A DNA stretch of 64,000 nucleotides, from contig OX419757.1 in assembly GCA_948567375.1 (NCBI GenBank), positions 38,192,001 to 38,256,000 of the forward strand. Reading direction: 5' to 3'. Origin of the DNA: Lunularia cruciata. Taxonomy: Eukaryota; Streptophyta; Marchantiopsida; Lunulariales; Lunulariaceae. This document shows, piece after piece, positions 46,605-57,207 of this stretch. Position 1 is the stretch's first letter. The number at the start of each line of letters is the position of its first letter. The notes beneath the pieces are model-generated. The model worked only from the letters and a program-made list of their open reading frames with translations, ran no database searches and was not told the DNA's origin. The position numbers and the translations under genes are program-made.

Positions 46605-47480
46605 GATGATCTGCCAAAGGGATTACCCTCTGATCGAGGTATGCCCTTCAAGATCAAGTTATTGCCAAGGAGTACTCTAGTGAGTAGACCAATCTATTGG
46701 CTCTCACCAAAGGAGTTGGAGGAGGTGCAAACAACACTTATAGAGTTGTTGGAGAAGGATTTCATATGACATAGTACCTCTCCGTGGGGAGCACCGGTAC
46801 TATTTGTTCCAAAGAAGGATGGAGGACTTTGTTTCTATATTGATTACCTGGGCTCAATAAGCAAACCATGAAGAATGCATATCCCTTGCCTCAGATCGAT
46901 GACCTGCTTGATCAATTAAGTGGAGCACGCTACTTTTCCAAGCTAGATCTTCGTAGCGGCTGTTGGCAAATTCCTATTGAAGGAGAGGACGTGCAAAAGA
47001 CTGCCTTTTGCACATGGTATGGACATTTTGAGTGGAGAGTTCTACCTTTCGGACTCACTAATGCTCCAGCGGTCTTCATGGATCAGATGCATCGGGTGTT
47101 GGAGGGACTATTGGATCAGTCCATGGTAGTGTTCTTAGATGATATCTTAATCTATAGTAGGACAGAGGCATAACACAAGAATCATGTGCGAGAAGTCCTA
47201 AGAGGACTACGACAGTGGAAATTTTACTGCAAGAAGTCAAAGTGTGCTTTTTGGCAAAAGGAGGTTACCTTCTTGGGTCATAAGATCTCATAAGAGGGGA
47301 TCAAGATGGAAGAAGAGAAGATCAAGGCCATTACTGATTGGCCTACCCCGAAGGATGCTACCAAAGTACGAGCATTCAATGGATTGGCCAGTTTTTACCG
47401 ATGGTTCATCCACTATTATGCTCACGTGGCTGCACCATTGACTAACCTCTTGGGAAAGAACTTGAGCTTCTAATGGACCA
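46605..47480 (+). pseudogene. Reverse transcriptase of TE3
   Basis: Starts near FPDDLPKGLPSDRGMPFKI. It shows [52 protein letters not shown] (palm Asp intact), [18 protein letters not shown] and [12 protein letters not shown] (active-site FLDD near 47130). Breaks: TGA at 46767, a one-base loss near 46851, TAA at 47171, and shifted frames in the thumb part. The catalytic residues are in place. Confidence 0.9.
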
Positions 47481-47925
47481 CCAAGCATGAAGAAGCATTC
47501 TAGAAGTTAAAGCATATGGTGTCATCAAGACACATTCTTCAACCATATGATCCTCAACTACCTTGTGTGGTTGATTTTGATGCTTCTAACTTTGCAATTG
47601 GAGTTGTGTTGCAACAAGAATTTCCAGATGGACTACATCCTATTGCCTTTATGTCTCGCCGACTAAATATAGCTAAAAGAAATTACTCTACTCAAGATGG
47701 GGAACAACTTGCAATGGTATATGCCACCAAGGTATGGAAGCATTATCTCTTGGGGAAACAAGTGATCATGCAAACTGATCACAAGCCATTGTTGCAGACC
47801 TTACACCTAGAGCACATGAAGAGTCGACATCATTGATGGGAAGAGCAACTCCAATTGTTTGACATCAAACTTGAGTACAAACCAGGTTGGTTCCATGTCA
47901 TCCCTGATGCTCTATCACGACGACC
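47481..47925 (+). pseudogene. RNase H of TE3
   Basis: Frame 47516-47836 and its continuation: VVDFDASNFAIGVVLQQE, YSTQDGEQLAMVYATKVW, MQTDHKPLLQTLHLE, then VIPDALSR. The acidic active-site residues are all kept; TGA near 47834 (His-His-stop-Trp, probably once Arg) breaks it. Confidence 0.88.
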
Positions 47926-49222
47926 TGATTTGAAGTCTCTTCCTCTCATCGCGACAGCAATTACGACGGTGTCAATTGATCCCGAGATTCATAATGAGTT
48001 TTGGTTAGCTCTACAGCAAGATCCCTTCTTCCAAATGGTACATGGTCGGCTAACAACAGGTGACAAGGAGTACAACACCTTCTCCTTTAAGGAAGGCCTT
48101 CTATTCCATGCGGACCGGATCTATGTTCCAGCCAAAGGTGATCTTTGACTTGTGCGCCTTTAAGAAGCCCATGATTTACCCATTGCTGGTCACATGGGTG
48201 TGGACAAGACCTTGGGTACCCTCCAACATCAATGGTGGTGGCCCAACATGACACGGGATGTTCGAGAATTTGTCCGATCATGTGAGAGCTGCCAACGTAA
48301 CAAGGCCATCAACCAGAAGCCGGGTGGACTCCTTCAACCGCTTGCTGTTCCATCAGCTCGTTGGGAGCATGTGAGCTTGGATCTCATCACATCCTTGCCA
48401 AAGACAAAACAAGGACACATCGCCATCGTGGTGTTTGTGGATAAGCTTAGTAAGCAAATCCACTTGGCACCAACCTGTGATACCGTGGATGCTCCAACCT
48501 TAGCGCAAATCTACTTTGACAATGTTTTCAAGCATCATGGGATGCCACGTGTACTCATCTCCGACCGTGATCCTTGCTTTACCGGGAAATTTTGGCAAGC
48601 ATTCTTTCAGATACTTGGCACCAAGCTTGCTTTGTCCACGGCCTATCATCCTCAAACTGATGGACAAACCGAACATGCAAATTGCACATTGGAGGATATG
48701 TTGCGTGCCTTTGTCAATGTCCACCATACCAATTGGGATGAATGTCTTGCCGCTGCCGAATTTGCCTACAACAATTCCAAACAAGCAAGCACCGGATTCT
48801 CTCCTTTCTTTCTCAATTTTGGCCAAGATCCGCTCGTTCCAGATTCTCTTCTTGCTCCCCCTCCATCTCAGGTTCCTCATACTTCCACATTCTTGACCAC
48901 TATATCCCAATCTCTCCAACAAGCCAAGTCTCACCTCCTTGTTGCTCAGAATCGCCAAAAACAATATGCGGACCACCATTGTTGCAATCTCACCTTTGAA
49001 GTCGGTGATAAAGTCATGCTATCCTCTATCAACCTCCCTCTCCCACTTGATACCCAAGTTCGTAAACTTGCTCCTAATTGGATAGGACCCTTTGATATCA
49101 CCCAAATTGTCTCTCATGTTGCTTATTGTCTTGCCTTGCCTTGTCACATGTGTATCCATCATGTCTTTCATGTTTCCAAGTTGAAACCCTTTGTTCCTAA
49201 TCCTTCTTCCTTTTCCTCTTGA
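47926..49222 (+). pseudogene. Integrase of TE3, nearly intact
   Basis: The zinc module is split by a stop near 48146, but from 48194 a 342-codon open frame holds GHMGVDKTLG... through CESCQRNK (HHCC), then HVSLDLITSLPKTKQG (first Asp), VLISDRDPCF (second Asp) and DGQTEHANCTLE (Glu), and the C-terminal FEVGDKVMLSS and HHVFHVSKLKPFVP blocks. Only TGA 49220-49222 separates it from the chromodomain in the same frame. This is the best-preserved retroelement gene in the window. Confidence 0.93.
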
Positions 49223-49261
49223 GTCCAACCTCCCTCTCTTCCTATCCCTATCAATGATCAT

Positions 49262-49425
49262 GAGGAGTACAAAGTTGATCGTATCCTTGCGCGTCGCCAC
49301 ATTCAACGAGGCCGTCGCCAACATACGGAGTACAAGGTCCTTTGGAAAGGATATCCCCTTCATGATGCTACATGGGAACCTCTTTCTCACCTCCAAAATG
49401 CACAGATGGCCATCCAGGAATTCAA
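49262..49425 (+). pseudogene. Chromodomain of TE3
   Basis: In frame with the integrase after one stop: EEYKVDRILARRHIQ, then EYKVLWKGYPLHDATWEPLS and LQNAQMAIQEF. The aromatic residues and WKGY...TWEP of chromodomains are present. In chromoviruses this domain directs integration to histone-marked chromatin. Confidence 0.92.
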
Positions 49426-49455
49426 AGCTTCACTAGCAACGAGGACGTCAACAAC

Positions 49456-49471
49456 TAGCGGCGGGGGAATA
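49456..49471 (+). other. Polypurine tract of TE3
   Basis: GCGGCGGGGGAATA directly before the TG of the 3' LTR would prime plus-strand DNA. The same tract lies before 51124 (GGTGGGGGAATA) and 59428 (GGTGGGAGAATA). Confidence 0.85.
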
Positions 49472-49837
49472 TGTAACAATATGGAGTTTAGCAACGAAGT
49501 CAGTTGTGCTCACAAAGTAACACATAAGACAACTTAACCTAGAATATTCCGGAAGTATCTAGGAAGCTTCTTGGGAAGCTTCCCGGTTAGCTTAGCTTGC
49601 ACGCCAAGTAGGCGGCTTCTAGAAGGAAGCTTCTTGAGAAGCTTCCTAGTTAACTTGGCTTGCACTCTAAGAAAGCGGCTTGAGGAAGCTTCTTGAGAAG
49701 CTTCTCAAGGGCCTTGTATGCTACCTATAAATACCAAAGCCAAAGCTCATGCTAGGCATTCGGAGTTTTTCCTTACTCAAGTGTCCCAATGTGAGTTTCC
49801 ATTCTCCTATTTCTCTCCTCGGATTTGGTCTTTTACA
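49472..49837 (+). repeat. 3' LTR of TE3
   Basis: 366 bp, same length as the 5' LTR, with a perfect heat-shock element at 49542-49554 and TATAAATA at 49726-49733. Followed by TSD CCATC. Confidence 0.96.
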
Positions 49838-50880
49838 CCATCACTGGTCACATGGGTGTGGACAAGACCTTGGGTACCCTCCAATGTCAATGGTGGTGGC
49901 CCAACATGACACATGATGTTCAAGAATTTGTACGATCGTGTGAGAGCTGCCAATGTAACAAGGCCAACAACCAAAAGCCAAGTGGACTCCTTCAACCACT
50001 TGCCGTTCCATCCGCTTGCTGGGAGCATGTGAGCTTGGATCTCATTACATCTTTGCCAAAGACAAAACAAGGACACACCGCAATCATGGTGTTTGTGGAT
50101 AAGCTTAGTAAGCAAATCCACTTGGCACCAACCTATGATACCGTGGATGCTCCAACCTTAGCACAAATCTACTTTGACAATGTCTTCAAGCATCATGGGA
50201 TGCCACGTGTACTCATCTCCGACCGTGATCCTCAATATATTGGGAAGTCTTAGCAAGCACTCTTCCAGATACTCGGCACCAAGTTTGCTTTGTCCACGGC
50301 CTATCATCCTCAAACTGATGGACAAACCAAACATGCAAATCGTATATTGGAGGGTATGTTGCGTGCCTTTGTCAATGTCCACCAATTGAGATGAATATCT
50401 TGCAGCTGGAGAATCTGCCTACAACAATTCCAAATAGGCAAGCATTGGATTTTCTTCTTTCTTTCTCAATTTTGGCCAAGATCTGCTTGTTCCAGATTCT
50501 CTTCTTGCTCCCTTTCATCTCTGGTTCCTCATACTTCCACATTCTTGACCACTCTATCCCAATCTCTCCAACAAGCCAAGTCTCACCTTCTTGTTGCTTA
50601 GAATCACAAAAAACAATATGTGGACCATCATTGTCATGATCTCACTTTTGAAGTTGGTGATAAAGTCATGCTATCCTCTAATAACCTCCCTCTCCCACTT
50701 GATTCCCAAGTTCATAAACTTGCCTCTAATTGAATAGGACCCTTTGATATCACCCAAATTGTCTCTTTTGTTGCTTATCTACTTGCCTTGCCTTGTCACA
50801 TGCGTATCCATCCTATCTTTCATGTTTCCAAGTTGAAACCCTTTGTTCCTAACCCCTCTTCCTTTTCCTCTTGAGTCCAA
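49838..50880 (+). pseudogene. Integrase of TE2 (right of TE3)
   Basis: Continues the zinc module (GHMGVDKTLGTLQCQWWWPN, CESCQCNKA) and core: HVSLDLITSLPKTKQGH (first Asp), VLISDRDPQY (second Asp), and [11 protein letters not shown], where the catalytic Glu has become Lys. Frameshifts follow from about 50250, and the C-terminal part is readable in pieces to the stop near 50872. It is clearly more decayed than the TE3 integrase. Confidence 0.88.
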
Positions 50881-50909
50881 CATCCCCCTCTTCCTATCCC
50901 TATCAATGA

Positions 50910-51080
50910 TCATGAGGAGTACGAAGTTGATTGTATCCTTGCACATTGCCATATTCAACAAGGCCGTCGCCAACATACGGAGTACAAGGTCCTTTGGAAA
51001 GGGTATCCCCTTCATGATGCCACATGGGAACCTCTTTCTCACTTCTTGAATGCACAGACGGCCATCTAGGAATTTGAAGC
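50910..51080 (+). pseudogene. Chromodomain of TE2
   Basis: EEYEVDCILAHCHIQ, then EYKVLWKGYPLHDATWEPLS, with TAG near 51067 before EFEAS. Same domain as in TE3. Confidence 0.88.
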
Positions 51081-51123
51081 TTCACTGGCAACGAGGACAT
51101 CACTAAATAGCGGTGGGGGAATA

Positions 51124-51533
51124 TGTAACAATATGGAGTTTAGCGATGAAGTTAGTCGGGCTTATGAAGTAGCACATAAGACAAATTAGCCTAGAATATT
51201 CTGGAAGTACCTAAGAAGCTTCTTGGGAAGCTTCCCGGCTAGTTAAGCTTGCACCTCAAGTAAGTAGCTTCTAGAAGCTTCTAGAAGCTTCCAACTAGCT
51301 TAGCTTGCACGCCAAGTAGACGGCTTCTAGAAAAAAGTTTCTTGAGAAGCTTCCTAGTTAACTTGGCTTGCACTCTAAGAAAGCAGTTTGAGGAAGCTTC
51401 TCAAAGGCCTTGTATGCTACCTATATATACCAAAGCCAAAGCTCATGCTAGGGATTCAGAGTTTTGCCTCATTCAAGTGTCCCAATGTGAGTTTCTATTC
51501 TCCTATTTCTCTCCTCGGATTTGGTCTTTTACA
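51124..51533 (+). repeat. 3' LTR of TE2
   Basis: 410 bp, ends TCTTTTACA and is followed by ATGAT. It carries GAAtaTTCtgGAA at 51194-51206 and the longest heat-shock array in the window, TTCtaGAAgcTTCtaGAAgcTTC, at 51269-51291. Confidence 0.95.
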
Positions 51534-51538
51534 ATGAT

Positions 51539-52200
51539 AGACTACTTGCTAGTCAACCACCTGCTACTACACAGACTAAGTCTAGCATGATGTTGGGGGC
51601 GGCTCAGCTGATTATATGGTGCACTTTGTTCTCAGCCAGTGACATGTTTACATTGGGAGTTAACCCAGCCTCAATATTCCGATTGGCTGCTACGCTTTGT
51701 GAGAGTAGGGATGATGTAGTTCTTACTACTAGAGCAAAGGTGGTTGATAGTGGAGCTAACTTGGTTGAGGAGCATGGGATCTGTTCAACAACCAATGGTT
51801 TATGGCAGACAACAACGGCTAGATTGGAAGAGTTGCCAACTAGACCGGGCTGTGAGAGAATGCGTTTCACACATGGTGTTGTCCCATTGGATAACCAAGG
51901 AGGATTTTCCATTTGGTGGGACCTTCAGGGAAGGTCTATATACCACAAAGAGGATTGTTAGACTCTGGTGCGCAACCCCTTATGTTGGGGAAGGATGTAG
52001 TATTCGGTCTGGAGTTATGGAAGATCATGTGGAAAGGTGTCCATTTCAGATCCAGACATCTCTAGGTGGTGACTCAACACAATATATCACACATGGGGAG
52101 CTTGTTGTCCAGGTTCAGCCTGGTCATCCGACTAATAGCTTGGTGGTGAGAGCTTAGGCTATTGCGACAATAGCTGAGTCATACAATGTGCTAGTTGTTA
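51539..52200 (+). pseudogene. Aspartic protease region of family X copy 2
   Basis: Cuts the polyprotein. The upstream part (51540-51950) is a decayed gag-protease spacer. LLDSGAQPLMLGKDVVFGLE has the catalytic DSGA at 51961-51972. A one-base change of frame near 52015 follows, then FQIQTSLGGDSTQYIT and IATIAESYNVLV, the second half of the fold. The methyltransferase region begins directly after, at the phrase YPKDFSIDYW. Confidence 0.8.
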
Positions 52201-53640
52201 TACCCCAAGGATTTCAGCATTGACTATTGGGAGGAGGCAACCTCTTATAGACCAAGTTGGAAGTCTGGTGAGGGACGGGTATGTTACCTACCAGTATGCT
52301 TCAATAGTGGTAGTCTTGGCTCACTATAGTCCGAGACGATGGCAACATCAATTTCAGCTTTCAGTGGTGCAGTTACTTGGCCTGGTGACTTGTTGGAGTG
52401 GAATGCCCGTGTAGAAGATGCTCTAGTACTAGAGGAAATCACATAGATTTGGAGTACAAGTGGGATTGTTCTATCCACCTTGGATGTTCTATTATGGAGT
52501 TCAGAGGAAGCATTACAATAACATGCAGATCAATTGGTGCAATAGGCTTGGAGTGGAGCTTTTGTACCATCAAGAGATGAGTGTGAGGATGGGTCTCCAA
52601 AGTCATTTACTTCACCTCTAGATACCACACTCATTGCTTTGCAATATCCAATAGAGCGAGTATGTCTATTGGAGTTATTCTGTGGGATTAGTACCGGACT
52701 AGCTACTGTATTACAAGCGAGTATATGAGTACAGAGGTACTTATATGTGGAGAGAGATGAGATTGCTAGGCAAGTCTCTCTACTTCATGTGGCACACTTG
52801 GCCTATTGGTATCCTGAGTGATTATCGATGTCAACAGTCAGAGGTTACCATAAGGCCCTACCAATAGACATTTACTTACTAGGGATGCATGATCCAGAGA
52901 GACATGGGCTTGTTCACTTGGTGATTTTTGGATGGCCATGTAAGGGGCATACACGTGCTGGCCAAGGTTTAGGTCTTCATGATCCTTTTTGTGATGTGTT
53001 TTGGGAGATGTTATAGATACTACAACATCTCAAGTTTCATCAGTCCATTTCTCTAGCTTATATTTTGGAGAACATTCCTTTGATGGGTGATTCTTGTACC
53101 CGGGTGGTGGTGAGTATACATCAGGTCCATTCTTGGATGAGACTTGTTGTATTGTTAGATGCAGCTAGAGTAGGATCACATGCTCATCATCTTCATCTTT
53201 GGTGGACAAACCTCTTACCCAGAGAGTTTTACATTGTGCTTATGATGGGATTCAATGACTTGACCACATCCTTGTTGATGACATCTTGGATGTTGGGCGT
53301 CAGTCTTAGATAGTGGTAGTGGTTGATAGGTCACCTAAGGTAGTGGTGAACCTAGTTGGATAGCCTAGAGTTGCATTTCCCACACTCATGAGTTTCCCAT
53401 GCTCTCATGCTTTTGGAGAGGGAGGACCTGGACTGGTTTGAGACTCATAGTTACAATAGTTTGTGGAGCACAACATTGATGAGAGAGTGCACGTGATGGG
53501 TTTTTGCACTGGTATTATTGCTATTCTAACAATGTAAGAGGCATCTAGGTATTAGGTGTTAGGTCAAGGTATGAACCTGAATTGTTTGACCTAGATTGTG
53601 AGCCTTGGCTTAGCAGAGCAGCGTGGGATGCACTTGATAC
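52201..53640 (+). pseudogene. DNA (cytosine-5) methyltransferase domain of family X copy 2
   Basis: Would methylate cytosine C5 using S-adenosylmethionine. One frame from 52201 to 53313 holds an unassigned N-terminal part (AFSGAVTWPGDLLEWN), motif I LLELFCGISTGLATVLQA (52666 on), motif II-like RYLYVERDEIA, motif IV LVIFGWPCKGHTRAGQGLGL with catalytic Cys codon 52939-52941, motif VI YILENIPLMG (Glu-Asn at 53068), and VVLLDAARVGSHAHHLHLWW followed by TNLLP, close in layout to the 'VMIDA..VSAAHRARYFWGNLP' block of Dnmt3. A one-base shift near 53315 leads to DERVHVMGFCTG (motif IX position) and LGQGMNLNC (motif X, 53559-53585). Stops: TAG 52327, TAG 52444, TAA 52519, TAG 52543, TGA 52726, TGA 52819, TAG 53014 and a few later. 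It lies between protease and RT. Confidence 0.9.
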
Positions 53641-53999
53641 GCATCACCACTCGGATACTTGTGAGCCCTGTGCCTATCAAGATGATTCAGGCATATGCTG
53701 GGGGTGATGAACCAAGTGGACATGGTATTCTTGGGACACAACTAGTAGCTACTAGGGAGAGTGGTCTACTTGGAGTCCATTCGGGTGAGTGTGGGCTACT
53801 TGGATTACATCCTTGGTCCACTTGGGATGCAGCTACAGGACGTCTGGAGCTTGCAGCCAGATGGAGGGAGTTTTTCACACAAAGGTTGGAACCTCTAGTG
53901 GTCGGGGGCATGACACTACTACTCCCAAGGGCCTAGTGTAGCAACCAGTCAGTACGTCTTCCACTCTTGTGACAATTATAGGGGATACTTGGGAGCCAG
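53641..53999 (+). pseudogene. Linker between methyltransferase and RT, family X copy 2
   Basis: Continues in the same frame from LAEQRGMHLI into a Gly/Pro-rich linker (GGDEPSGHGILGTQ, SGLLGVHSGECGLLGLHPW) to a stop at 53934. Copy 1 has the same linker at about 60-470. No domain recognised. Confidence 0.75.
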
Positions 54000-55010
54000 A
54001 TCTTGGACCCGAGCTTACTAGAGAGGAAAGATGGAGAGTTTGGAGGTTCTCAAGGAGCTACACGAGTTGTTTTGCCTTTAGTATGAAGGATTTGGGTGCT
54101 CTAAAAGGACATGGTATATAGATTGAGCTGAATAGCAATACATCAGTTTTTTGACGTCCTTATTGCTATAGTGACATGGAGAGTATATTGATTCAAAGCC
54201 AGAGTAGAGATCTTTTTGAGGCTGGTTTGTTGGAGATCTCACATGGAGAATATGCATCAACTATAGTGATGCTAGCCAAGAAGGATATGCATGGCAACTA
54301 CATAGATAGGCGGATGTGTGGAGATTAGTGTCCTATCAATCAACAAACCAAGGATGATTGGTATGCCATACCTACACCGGAGGAGATTTTTGATGCAATT
54401 GGGCATGCAAAGGTCTTCAATACTTAAGATATTCGAGTGGGATATCATTAGTTGCTGATCAAAGAGGATGACAAGTCTAAGACAACATTTTGGGCTATTG
54501 ATCCTCATGGCAAGGATGTGTTATATCAATGGAGGTTCTTACCGTTTGGGTTAAAGAATGCTCTTGCTGAGTTCCAGAGGGTCATGGATAGGTTCCTAGC
54601 TGGATTGGATATTTCTCAATGCTATATTGATGACATTTTGGTCTATAGCACTATTGTGGAGGAGCATGAGAGACTGTTGTTGGAGGTGTTTGAGAGGTTG
54701 AGATCTCATCGACTCAAATTACATCCTAAGAAGTGTAGGTTCTTCCATGAGCAGGTTGAGTATTTGGGTCACACTATCTACCTTGAAGGACTTGGTGTTC
54801 AGCAAACCAAGGTGAAGGCTACTACATGTATTCTTTGGCCTATGGATGTGAGTTGAGTGTGAGCATTCCTTGGGTTGGAAAACTTCTATTGCCGCTATGT
54901 TAAAGGATTTAGTGCCATTGCCAAGGCCTTGACAAAGCTGACCAAGCTTACACAAGAGTGGTGTTGGGGAGATGAGCAAGAGAGAGATTTTGTAGAGCTC
55001 AAGGAGAGGT
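54000..55010 (+). pseudogene. Reverse transcriptase of family X copy 2
   Basis: Parallel to copy 1: PDLGPELTREERWRVWRFS start, degraded palm motif A near 54430 (stop in 'TxDIRVGYH'), QWRFLPFGLKNALAEFQRVM, and YIDD at 54623-54634. CAA at about 54526 shows Gln where copy 1 has TAG at 975. Several more stops than in copy 1. Confidence 0.9.
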
Positions 55011-55450
55011 TGACATCCATTCCTATTTTGAGAAGACCAATCAGAGGACGACCATTTTAGGTTTATACTGATTGGAGTATTTTGGGGCTTGGAGCAGTAC
55101 TCACCCAACATGATGATGAGGGGAAGGAGTTTGTGGTGGCCTATGCTAGTCGCTCCAACAATTCAGTAGAGGTGAAGTATAGTTCATATGAGGGAGAGTG
55201 CTTGGCAACATTTTGGGCAGTAACACATTTCTGATGTTACCTATTTGGTAACTCCTTCACTCTCATCACTGATCATCAGCCGCTAAAGTGGTTGATGGAG
55301 TTTCACAAGCTTTTAGGGAAGCTTGCACAATGGGGCTCTGATTTTATACTTGTTCACAGACCTAGAGTGGTGAACTGTGATGCAGATGGGTTGAGTAGAA
55401 ACCCATGTCCCAGCCAGCATGATCAGATTGGAAGACGTTGGCATGGTGAG
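55011..55450 (+). pseudogene. RNase H of family X copy 2
   Basis: [43 protein letters not shown] and NCDADGLSR give the four acidic sites. Stops at about 55058 and 55233 interrupt it. Confidence 0.85.
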
Positions 55451-56898
55451 ATAGATGAGGAGATGGTGCCAAGTTGGCATGCATCGGCCTTTCTGTGTAT
55501 ATTTTTTGAGGCTTTGGTGATATCTCTCTCAATGCATATAAGAGGAGTTATTGAGGTCATAGATCCAAAGAGTGAAGATATTGGTACAATTCAATGAGAT
55601 ATTCATGGTAGCATCTTAGTGATGGACTATCTTTGCATTGGTTTCGTGGGTGGCATAGTTGGGGCCAAGGAGAGAGATTGTGTCCTTCAACAAACTAGAC
55701 AATTTAGATGGGAAGGCAAACACCTTTTGAGTGAATGGGAGGATGGTAGAGTGCAAGTAGTACCATTTCCATCTCAGAGACCACAATTGGTTTGTCATGC
55801 TCATGAGGAGCTAGGACATTTGGAGTAAAGCACACATATAGCTTACTCTAGAGTCATTATTGGTGGCATGATATGTAGACCATGGTACAAAAATTTGTTG
55901 CCATATGTGTGGTTTGTGACCGAGTTAGAGCATTATTCAATGCTCATATGCCACAATTATACCCATTACCTATCAAGGGATTGGGTTACAATTGGAGTTT
56001 GGACTTTGCTGGACCTTTACCACTGATTGTGAGACATCATTGGTATGTTTTGGTGATGGTGGAGCACTTCTCCAAGTGGATTGAGTTGGTGGCACTTCCT
56101 TACAAGTCTAGTGAAGGGACAACTTACTTGTTCTTGGATCAAGTTCTTAGTCATTTTGGTGCACCAATTGAGGTTTTGACTGATCAAGGTACAAAGTTCT
56201 TGGAGGAGTTTCAGGTCTTGTGTGACAGCGCTTTGATTGATCATCATACTACATCCCAAGATCACCCTAAGGTAGATGGCTTAGTAGAGAGAGTGGTTCA
56301 GACGGTGAAGAGAGGATTGTAAAAGTATGGTTTGTAGAGAGGCCACTTGGGAGATTGAGATCTCCAATTACCTTGGTTGGCCATAGGCTATCGGTTCAGC
56401 TGGCAAGCCTCTTTAGCATCCTTCTCTCCTTACTTCCTACTCTATGGATGAGATCAAGATTCACCTACAACCATTTGTCGAGATGCTACTATAGTTTTGG
56501 ACTTGGATGATCTAGATGTATGGATGACTGTATGTTCTCAAAGGGCAGAGATCTTTTGGAGAGTGATGTCGATGGCCTTTGAGGACTTGGCTATTGCTCA
56601 ACATAGAGATACCTTACGCTATGCTACCATTTGAGGAAGAGGTTATAGACCCTCAATCCCTTGATTTCATCTAGGGGACTATGCATATCTACATCAGACA
56701 ACACCAACGACACTTGATGTTTTGACAAGCCGTACTATCTTGAGAGTGCATGAGGTTTTGCCATTTGGAGTCCTTGTGTTGGAAGGACGTGATTGTGTTG
56801 TTTGGAAGGATCATGTGCACAATTGTGCGCCATGCCACCTCCCAAATATTGATGGTACTATGGACCCAAGCTTGGCACTTGTACGTGTAGGCTTGAGG
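55451..56898 (+). pseudogene. Integrase of family X copy 2
   Basis: The zinc module ends CVVCDRVRA. The core has NWSLDFAGPLP (Asp), VLTDQGTKFLEE (Asp) and DGLVERVVQ (Glu), all in one frame from 55882 to 56320, because the base missing in copy 1 is present here. TAG 56320 and 56335 follow. The C-terminal part (56722 on: TILRVHEVLPFGVLVLEGRD) leads into the PHD finger. Confidence 0.9.
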
Positions 56899-57039
56899 TG
56901 TATGTTATGTGGCTCTTTTGATGGAGCTAAAACTATGTTAGTGTGTGATAGCTGTTCAAGAGGATGGCATATGGCATATATGACTCCTTCCCTTATGATG
57001 GTTCCTTAGGTATAGTGGTTATGTCCTAGATGTACGTGA
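56899..57039 (+). pseudogene. PHD zinc finger at integrase C-terminus, copy 2
   Basis: CMLC, LVCDSC, GWHMAY, TPSL and WLCPRC, in the same position and spacing as copy 1. One ligand is lost: the Cys after His is Tyr (TAT at 56977-56979). Two TAG codons precede the Trp. TGA 57037-57039 is the family stop. Presence in both copies shows the finger is a family trait and not a chance fusion. Confidence 0.87.
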
Positions 57040-57207
57040 CTTATAGCTAGTTCATTCTTTATATGATATAGATTGCAAACATGAGACTAACTATGAGGCT
57101 TCATAGCACACGGCCTTCTGATCTTTGCCCATCATAGGGTATACCATATACTTAGAGTAGATGGCTATTTGGAGTTAGAAGGACCTAACCGCTAGCTAGG
57201 GGGCGAT

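Larger units (their letters stand above)
44329..49837 (+). mobile_element. TE3: younger chromodomain Ty3/gypsy element nested in TE2
   Basis: A complete element of 5,509 bp with 366-bp LTRs at 44329-44694 and 49472-49837 and TSD CCATC. By eye the LTRs differ at about nine sites, all transitions. Order: LTR, Met primer site, gag, protease, RT, RNase H, integrase, chromodomain, polypurine tract, LTR. The integrase is open for 342 codons, but gag has several stops and the protease has a deletion, so it is not autonomous now. Confidence 0.96.
40396..51533 (+). mobile_element. TE2: chromodomain Ty3/gypsy element, split by TE3
   Basis: LTRs at 40396-40804 and 51124-51533 (409 and 410 bp), flanked by ATGAT. 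Without TE3 and its duplicated CCATC the element is about 5.62 kb, close to the 5.51 kb of TE3. Order: LTR, primer site, gag, protease, RT, RNase H, integrase (interrupted at 44328/49838), chromodomain, LTR. The two LTRs differ at many more sites than those of TE3, so TE2 is the older insertion. It is inserted in the gag of family X copy 2. Confidence 0.95.

Noticed and set aside
48500-48979. 159-codon minus-strand frame
   Set aside because: Shadow of the TE3 integrase on the other strand; the plus-strand frame carries all integrase motifs.
44329-49837. Reading the GAAGCTTC palindromes of the LTRs as a CRISPR-like or hairpin array
   Set aside because: They lie only within LTRs, have no spacers, and fit heat-shock-element spacing.
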